From Pseudomonas salomonii (GTDB taxonomy: Bacteria; Pseudomonadota; Gammaproteobacteria; Pseudomonadales; Pseudomonadaceae), in assembly GCF_900107155.1 (NCBI RefSeq), contig NZ_FNOX01000001.1, positions 771,233 through 835,232 of the forward strand: DNA of 64,000 nucleotides, in the 5' to 3' direction. The notes below the pieces were generated by a model. The model had not been told where the DNA came from, made no database searches, and saw nothing but the letters and a program-made list of their open reading frames with translations. The number at the start of each line of letters is the position of its first letter. The first letter of the stretch is position 1. Made by a program: the position numbers and the translations under genes. Positions 59,175 to 64,000 of this stretch are shown here, one piece after another.

Positions 59175-59182
59175 GCGACGAT

Positions 59183-59212
59183 AAAAAAACGGCCCGAGGG
59201 CCGTTTTTGTTT
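59183..59212. terminator. bidirectional terminator between the MFS gene and livF
   Basis: AAAAAACGGCCC and GGGCCGTTTTTG pair over a short GA-type loop with T tracts on both strands, between two convergent genes. Confidence 0.85.
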
Positions 59213-59223
59213 ACCTCAATGGC

Positions 59224-59925
59224 TCAGCCACCGAGATAGGCTTCACGCACCTTAGGATCCGTCAGCAACTGCTCCCCGGTGCCCTGCATCACCACCCGGC
59301 CGTTTTCCAGCACGTAGGCGCGGTCGGCGATTTTCAGTGCCTGGTTGGCGTTCTGCTCCACCAGGAACACCGTTACACCGTCCTTGCGCAGTTGTTCGAT
59401 GATATCGAAGATCTGCTGGATGATGATCGGTGCCAGGCCCAGTGACGGCTCGTCGAGCAGCAACAGCTTGGGCTTGCTCATCAGGGCCCGGCCGATGGCG
59501 AGCATTTGCTGCTCGCCGCCGGACATGGTGCCGCCGCGCTGGCTGAAGCGTTCCTTGAGCCGTGGGAACAGGTGCAGCACCTTGTCCATCTGCTCCTGGT
59601 AGTCGCCCTTGTCGGTAAAGAACCCGCCCATGGCCAGGTTCTCTTCCACGGTCAGGCGTGAGAACACACGGCGGCCTTCGGGCACCACGGCAATGCTCTT
59701 GCGCATGATTTCGGAAGAGGCCTGGCCCACCAGTTCTTCACCCATGTAGCGGATGCTGCCGCTGTGGGCCTGGGGGGAACCGCATAGGGTCATCAGCAAC
59801 GTCGACTTGCCGGCACCGTTGGCGCCGATCAGCGTGACGATTTCACCTTGGCGCACTTCCACGTTGACGCTGTGCAGCGCCTGGATCTTGCCGTAGAAAG
59901 TGGAAACGTTTTCGAATTGCAGCAT
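59224..59925 (-). CDS. livF: branched-chain amino acid ABC ATPase LivF (BraG)
   Basis: This 233-residue ATPase has Walker A GANGAGKST, signature MSGGEQQM and Walker B LLLDEPSLGLAP, with LVEQNANQALKIADRAYV specific to LivF. It is one of two ATPases of the high-affinity leucine/isoleucine/valine importer. It ends the operon. Confidence 0.95.
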   Translation of the reverse strand: MLQFENVSTFYGKIQALHSVNVEVRQGEIVTLIGANGAGKSTLLMTLCGSPQAHSGSIRYMGEELVGQASSEIMRKSIAVVPEGRRVFSRLTVEENLAMGGFFTDKGDYQEQMDKVLHLFPRLKERFSQRGGTMSGGEQQMLAIGRALMSKPKLLLLDEPSLGLAPIIIQQIFDIIEQLRKDGVTVFLVEQNANQALKIADRAYVLENGRVVMQGTGEQLLTDPKVREAYLGG

Positions 59926-59926
59926 T

Positions 59927-60694
59927 TTACGCTTCCCCCAAATAGGCTTTGATCACTTCCGGGTTGTCGCGGATCTGCTCCGGCGTACCGTCGGCCAATG
60001 GTGTGCCCTGATTGATCACCACGATGTGGTCGGAAATGCTCATGACCAGTTTCATGTCGTGTTCGATCAACAGCACCGTGGCGTTGTTTTCCTCGCGCAG
60101 CACTGTGATGAGTGCCTTGAGGTCTTCGGTTTCCTTGGGGTTCAGGCCGGCGGCCGGTTCGTCGAGCATGAGGATCCGCGGACGGGTCATCATGCAACGC
60201 GCGATTTCCAGTCGGCGTTGCTGACCATAGGCCAGGGTGCCGGCCGGGCGGTTGGCGAACTCGGTGAGGTTGACCTTGTCCAGCCAGTACTCGGCGTATT
60301 CCATCGCCTCGCGTTCGCTTTTGCGGAACGCCGGGGTCTTGAACAGACCGGCAAAGAAGTTGGTGTTCAGGTGACGGTGCTGGGCGATCAGCAGGTTTTC
60401 GACCGCCGTCATGTCCTTGAACAAGCGCACGTTCTGGAAGGTACGCACCACGCCCTTGCGGGCGATCTCGTGACCGGCCAGGCCCTGGATGGGTTGGCCA
60501 TCCAGCAGGATGCTGCCACCGCTCGGCTTGTAGAAGCCGGTGAGGCAGTTGAACACCGTGGTCTTGCCGGCGCCGTTCGGGCCGATCAACGCCACAACCT
60601 GTTTCTCTTTGACGGTCAGGGCCACGCCGTTGACCGCGAGCAAACCGCCGAAGCGCATGCTCAAATTGTCGACTTTCAGGATCTCGCGGCTCAT
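59927..60694 (-). CDS. livG: branched-chain amino acid ABC ATPase LivG (BraF)
   Basis: This 255-residue ATPase has Walker [10 protein letters not shown], the signature [12 protein letters not shown] and Walker [13 protein letters not shown] with a LivG-specific extended N-terminal region [20 protein letters not shown]. One base separates it from livF and it overlaps livM by four. Confidence 0.95.
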   Translation of the reverse strand: MSREILKVDNLSMRFGGLLAVNGVALTVKEKQVVALIGPNGAGKTTVFNCLTGFYKPSGGSILLDGQPIQGLAGHEIARKGVVRTFQNVRLFKDMTAVENLLIAQHRHLNTNFFAGLFKTPAFRKSEREAMEYAEYWLDKVNLTEFANRPAGTLAYGQQRRLEIARCMMTRPRILMLDEPAAGLNPKETEDLKALITVLREENNATVLLIEHDMKLVMSISDHIVVINQGTPLADGTPEQIRDNPEVIKAYLGEA

Positions 60695-61944
60695 TTGCGC
60701 AGCTCCATGTGTGGGCGTTGCATCGGCAGCAGACCTTGAGGACGCCAGATCATCATCAGCACCATCATGGCGCCGAACATCAACATGCGGTATTCGCTGA
60801 ACTCACGCATCATTTCCGGCAGCAGGATCATCACGATCGCGGCGAGAATCACGCCCAGTTGCGAGCCCATGCCACCCAATACCACGATGGCGAGAATGAT
60901 CGCCGACTCGATAAAGGTGAACGACTCCGGGGTCACAAGGCCTTGGCGCGCGGCGAAGAAGCTGCCGGCGAAACCGGCGAAGGTTGCCCCGAGGGTGAAG
61001 GCCGAGAGTTTGATGACGGTCGGGTTCATGCCCAGCGCACGGCAGGCGATTTCATCTTCGCGCAATGCTTCCCACGCGCGGCCGATCGGCATGCGCAGCA
61101 GGCGGTTGATTACGAACAGAGCCGCCAATGCCAGCAACAACGCCACCAGGTACAGGAACACCACTTTGCTGACCGGGTTGTAGTCGATCCCGAAGTATTC
61201 GTGGAAGGTCTGCATGCCCTCGGCAGCGGTGCGGTCGAACGTCAGCCCGAAGAACGTTGGCTTGGGAATGCTGCTGATGCCGTTGGGGCCACCGGTGATA
61301 TCGGTAAGGTTACGCAGGAACAGACGGATGATTTCACCGAAACCCAAGGTCACGATCGCCAGATAGTCACCGCGCAGGCGCAGCACCGGGAAGCCCAGCA
61401 GGAAGCCGAATGTAGCGGCGGCCATGCCCGCCAGTGGCAAGCAGATCCAGAAGCCCCAGCCCAGGTAGTGTGAGAGCAGCGCGTAGGTGTAGGCACCCAC
61501 GGCATAAAAACCCACATAACCGAGGTCGAGCAGACCGGCAAGGCCCACCACGATGTTCAGGCCAAGGCCCAGCAACACGTAGATCAGGATCAGGGTGGCG
61601 ATGTCGACGGCGCCGCGCGAGCCGAAGAACGGCCAGATCAACGCGGCCACGATCAGACCGATGATGATGTAGCGCTGAGTACGCGGCAGCGTCAGGAACT
61701 GGCTGACCTTGGGCGACACCAACGGGCCACGGTTGCCCTTGAAAAACGCTCCGACCTGCTGGGTGAACAACACGCGCAGGAACATCAGCACCGAACACAG
61801 GGCGATGATGGTCAGGGTCACGGGACCGGTGCCATGCACTTCCAGGTTGATGCCGACAATGCTCAGCTTGAGGCCGAGTACCGGAAAGGCCACGGCCCAT
61901 ACCAGCAAGGCGCTGAAAAACGCCGATTTAAGATATCTGCTCAT
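60691..61944 (-). CDS. livM: branched-chain amino acid ABC permease LivM (BraE)
   Basis: This 417-residue permease carries an extra N-terminal membrane region (about 1-110) before the core, usual in proteobacterial LivM, and the signature [20 protein letters not shown]. The EAA-like loop is [20 protein letters not shown]. It overlaps livH and livG by four bases each. Confidence 0.95.
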   Translation of the reverse strand: MSRYLKSAFFSALLVWAVAFPVLGLKLSIVGINLEVHGTGPVTLTIIALCSVLMFLRVLFTQQVGAFFKGNRGPLVSPKVSQFLTLPRTQRYIIIGLIVAALIWPFFGSRGAVDIATLILIYVLLGLGLNIVVGLAGLLDLGYVGFYAVGAYTYALLSHYLGWGFWICLPLAGMAAATFGFLLGFPVLRLRGDYLAIVTLGFGEIIRLFLRNLTDITGGPNGISSIPKPTFFGLTFDRTAAEGMQTFHEYFGIDYNPVSKVVFLYLVALLLALAALFVINRLLRMPIGRAWEALREDEIACRALGMNPTVIKLSAFTLGATFAGFAGSFFAARQGLVTPESFTFIESAIILAIVVLGGMGSQLGVILAAIVMILLPEMMREFSEYRMLMFGAMMVLMMIWRPQGLLPMQRPHMELRK

Positions 61945-62864
61945 ACTTTCTCAACCTCCGGACGGCCCAGGATGCCGGTCGGACGGAACAACAGCACCAG
62001 AACCAACAGGCCGAACGCCACGACGTCCTTGTACTGGTCGCCGAACACATCGGCGCCAAAGGCTTCAGCCACACCCAGCACCAGCCCGCCGAGCATCGCG
62101 CCCGGAATACTGCCGATGCCGCCCAAGACCGCTGCGGTAAAGGCCTTGAGGCCTACCAGGAAACCGGCGTTGGGGTTGATCACGCCGTACTGCATGCTCA
62201 GCAGCACCGCCGCAATGGCGGCCAATGCGGCACCGATCACGAAGGTCAGGGCGATGATGTTGTTGGTGTTGATGCCCAACAGGTTGGCCATCTTGATATC
62301 TTCGGCGCAGGCCCGGCAGGCGCGCCCCAGACGGGAGCGGGAAATGAACAGGGTCAGGCCGAGCATCGCCACCAGGGTAACGACGAAAACCAGCACCTGC
62401 ATGTACGAAATCAGCACTTCTTGTGCGCCACCTGGGCCGAAGGAGAAGCTCCCCGGGATCAGGTTGGGAATGGACTTGTCCTTGGAGTCCTGGGACAGCA
62501 ATACGGTGTTCTGCAGGAAAATCGACATGCCGATGGCGGAAATCAGCGGGATCAAACGGTTACTGCCACGCAAGGGGCGGTAGGCGACGCGTTCGATACT
62601 GTAGCCATAGGCACTGGTCACGACGATCGACGCCAGGAACGCGGCGGTCATCAACAGCGGCAGGGAGTGGATACCCAGCATGGCCAGCCCGGCAAGGGCG
62701 ATGAAGGCCACGTAGGAACCAATCATGTACACCTCGCCATGGGCGAAGTTGATCATTCCAATGATGCCGTAAACCATTGTGTAGCCAATGGCTATCAAGG
62801 CATAGGTGCTGCCAACGGTCATGCCGTTAACCAGCGTTTGGAAAAAATGATAGATCTCAGGCAT
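61941..62864 (-). CDS. livH: branched-chain amino acid ABC permease LivH (BraD)
   Basis: This 307-residue permease has about eight hydrophobic segments and the signature [19 protein letters not shown] with [20 protein letters not shown] as the coupling loop. It is the first membrane gene after livK, from which it is separated by 229 bases with a terminator. Confidence 0.95.
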   Translation of the reverse strand: MPEIYHFFQTLVNGMTVGSTYALIAIGYTMVYGIIGMINFAHGEVYMIGSYVAFIALAGLAMLGIHSLPLLMTAAFLASIVVTSAYGYSIERVAYRPLRGSNRLIPLISAIGMSIFLQNTVLLSQDSKDKSIPNLIPGSFSFGPGGAQEVLISYMQVLVFVVTLVAMLGLTLFISRSRLGRACRACAEDIKMANLLGINTNNIIALTFVIGAALAAIAAVLLSMQYGVINPNAGFLVGLKAFTAAVLGGIGSIPGAMLGGLVLGVAEAFGADVFGDQYKDVVAFGLLVLVLLFRPTGILGRPEVEKV

Positions 62865-63040
62865 TACAGCGCTCCTAAAAACCCGATACGCATTTCACTG
62901 GTGGAGTCATGTTCCGGCCCTGCACTGTGTTCTGTGAGCACATTTGCACAAAGCGTTTGCCAGCGAACCGCTGGTGACGGTTTTAAGATTTTCAGGTGAG
63001 CCCGCGCCCGGATCGCGGGTGACAGGCCCATAAACCTCGT

Positions 63041-63073
63041 AAAACAAAGCCCACTGCTCTCACAGTGGGCTTG
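63041..63073 (-). terminator. attenuating terminator between livK and livH
   Basis: On the minus strand GCCCACTG pairs with CAGTGGGC over TGAGAG and is followed by TTTGTTTT. Placed 20 bases after the livK stop, it should let only part of the transcripts continue into livHMGF. A second short hairpin (CCCGCGCCCGGATCGCGGG) lies at 63001-63019. Confidence 0.8.
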
Positions 63074-63093
63074 TTGGACCAGTAACGCCTGGC

Positions 63094-64000
63094 TTACTGA
63101 GGGGAAACTTCGGTTTTTGGTTTACCGAAGTGCCATTCGTAGACCACGAACTTGAAGTCCTTCAGGTCGCCCTTGGCGTCGAAGCTCAGGTCGCCGGTTG
63201 GAGTCTTGAAGGTGCCGGCGTGGATGGCAGCCGCCACTTTGGCGGTGTCTTCGCTTTTCGCGGCAGCGATACCGCCGGCGATCACTTCAACAGCCGAGTA
63301 GGCCGGGAACACGAACGGGCCGGTTGGGTCCTGCTTGTTTTTGGTGAACTCTTCAACGATGGCCTTGTTGGCCGGGTCGGTGTCGAAGGATTTCGGCAGG
63401 GTTACCAGCAGGCCTTCGGAAGCGCCCTGGGCGATTTGCGAGATGGAGTCGTTGCCGACGCCCTCTGGGCCCATGAACTTGGCGTTCACGCCTTTTTCCT
63501 TGGCCTGGCGCAGGATCAGACCCAGCTCTGGGTGGTAACCGCCGTAGTAGACGAAGTCGACGTTGGCTTGCTTGAGCTTCTGGATCAGCGAGCCGAAGTC
63601 TTTGTCGCCCGCGTTGATGCCTTCGAACAGGGCGACTTTCACGCCTTTTTTCTCGAGGGTCTGTTTAACGGCGGTGGCGATGCCTTCACCGTATTGCTGT
63701 TTGTCGTGGATAACAGCAACGACTTTAGGCTTCACGTGGTCGGCGATGTAGTTGCCGGCCGCTGGGCCTTGAGCACTGTCCAGACCGATGGTGCGGAACA
63801 CCAGCTTGTAGCCACGGGAAGTGATTTCCGGGCTGGTGGCCGCCGGGGTGATCATGATCACGCCTTCGTCTTCGTAGATGTCGGACGCTGGCTGAGTGGA
63901 GCTGGAGCAGAGGTGACCGACTACGAACTTGACGCCGTCGTTGACCACTTTGTTCGCTACGGCAACGGCTTGTTTTGGATCGCACGCATCGTCGTATTCT
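63094..64000 (-). CDS. livK: branched-chain amino acid-binding protein LivK/BraC (partial)
   Basis: The frame runs from the stop at 63094 through the right edge, so the N-terminal signal peptide is outside the window. Visible family features are EYDDACDPKQAVAVANKVVN at the edge, HLCSSSTQPASDIYEDEG, ITPAATSPEIT and IHDKQQYGEG. It binds leucine, isoleucine and valine (BraC also alanine and threonine) in the periplasm for LivHMGF. Confidence 0.95.
   Translation of the reverse strand, partial: EYDDACDPKQAVAVANKVVNDGVKFVVGHLCSSSTQPASDIYEDEGVIMITPAATSPEITSRGYKLVFRTIGLDSAQGPAAGNYIADHVKPKVVAVIHDKQQYGEGIATAVKQTLEKKGVKVALFEGINAGDKDFGSLIQKLKQANVDFVYYGGYHPELGLILRQAKEKGVNAKFMGPEGVGNDSISQIAQGASEGLLVTLPKSFDTDPANKAIVEEFTKNKQDPTGPFVFPAYSAVEVIAGGIAAAKSEDTAKVAAAIHAGTFKTPTGDLSFDAKGDLKDFKFVVYEWHFGKPKTEVSPQ

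Overview
The window is a gene-dense, high-GC chromosomal segment of a Pseudomonas, most probably of the P. fluorescens group. Evidence: the eno-ftsB-ispD and ispF-truD-surE-pcm-nlpD-rpoS order, the aotJQMOP-type transporter with its AotO protein, a BraCDEFG (Liv) branched-chain amino acid system at the right edge, and many intergenic palindromes of the REP/REPIN kind typical of this group. There is no prophage, insertion sequence, integron, CRISPR array, rRNA or tRNA that I can recognise, so this is core genome with some accessory modules.

Layout. 0-10 kb: end of enolase, divisome protein FtsB, isoprenoid enzymes IspD and IspF, the glutathione-dependent formaldehyde pair AdhC/FghA with a divergent LysR regulator, TruD, SurE, Pcm, NlpD and RpoS, closed by a stack of palindromes. 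10-21.5 kb: a cold-shock protein, Dcd, a small proline-rich protein, then the DNA-repair set Lhr-core helicase, MPE phosphoesterase, ATP-dependent ligase and MBL nuclease. This set is cut in two by an arginine/ornithine-type ABC operon (aotJQMOP-like). 21.7-25 kb: an acylase of the QuiP/PvdQ type and a glutathione S-transferase. 25-33 kb: a siderophore uptake module (TonB receptor, binding protein, permease, ATPase) with a Fur-like box and a divergent two-component system. 33-37.4 kb: two SEC-C proteins, two lipoproteins or envelope proteins, a collagen-like secreted protein and a CopD-like membrane protein. 37.5-46 kb: DinG, an agarase-like glycosidase, a serine beta-lactamase-fold esterase, an unusual OmpA lipoprotein with an AlgP-like tail, PdxH and a SlyB-like lipoprotein.

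46-51 kb: a 540-base stretch without a recognised gene that holds tandem terminators, a repeated ribosome-binding motif, RNA hairpins and a 32-codon reading frame closed by a good terminator (candidate dual-function RNA or leader), then a chemoreceptor, NhaA and a PLP-dependent cysteine-synthase-like enzyme. 51-55 kb: a flavoprotein, a lipoprotein, an atypical SDR with a divergent LysR regulator. 55-57.7 kb: a bufferin-type peptide operon (DUF2282 precursor, DUF692 MNIO enzyme, DUF2063 partner, DoxX). 57.9-59.2 kb: an MFS transporter broken by a one-base frameshift. 59.2-64 kb: livFGMHK, with livK running off the window.

The most unusual points are the candidate RNA/small-ORF locus at 46.1-46.7 kb, the bufferin operon, the repair cluster split by a transporter operon, the lipoprotein with three tryptophan motifs and a lysine-alanine tail, and a terminator that ends exactly at the ispF start codon.
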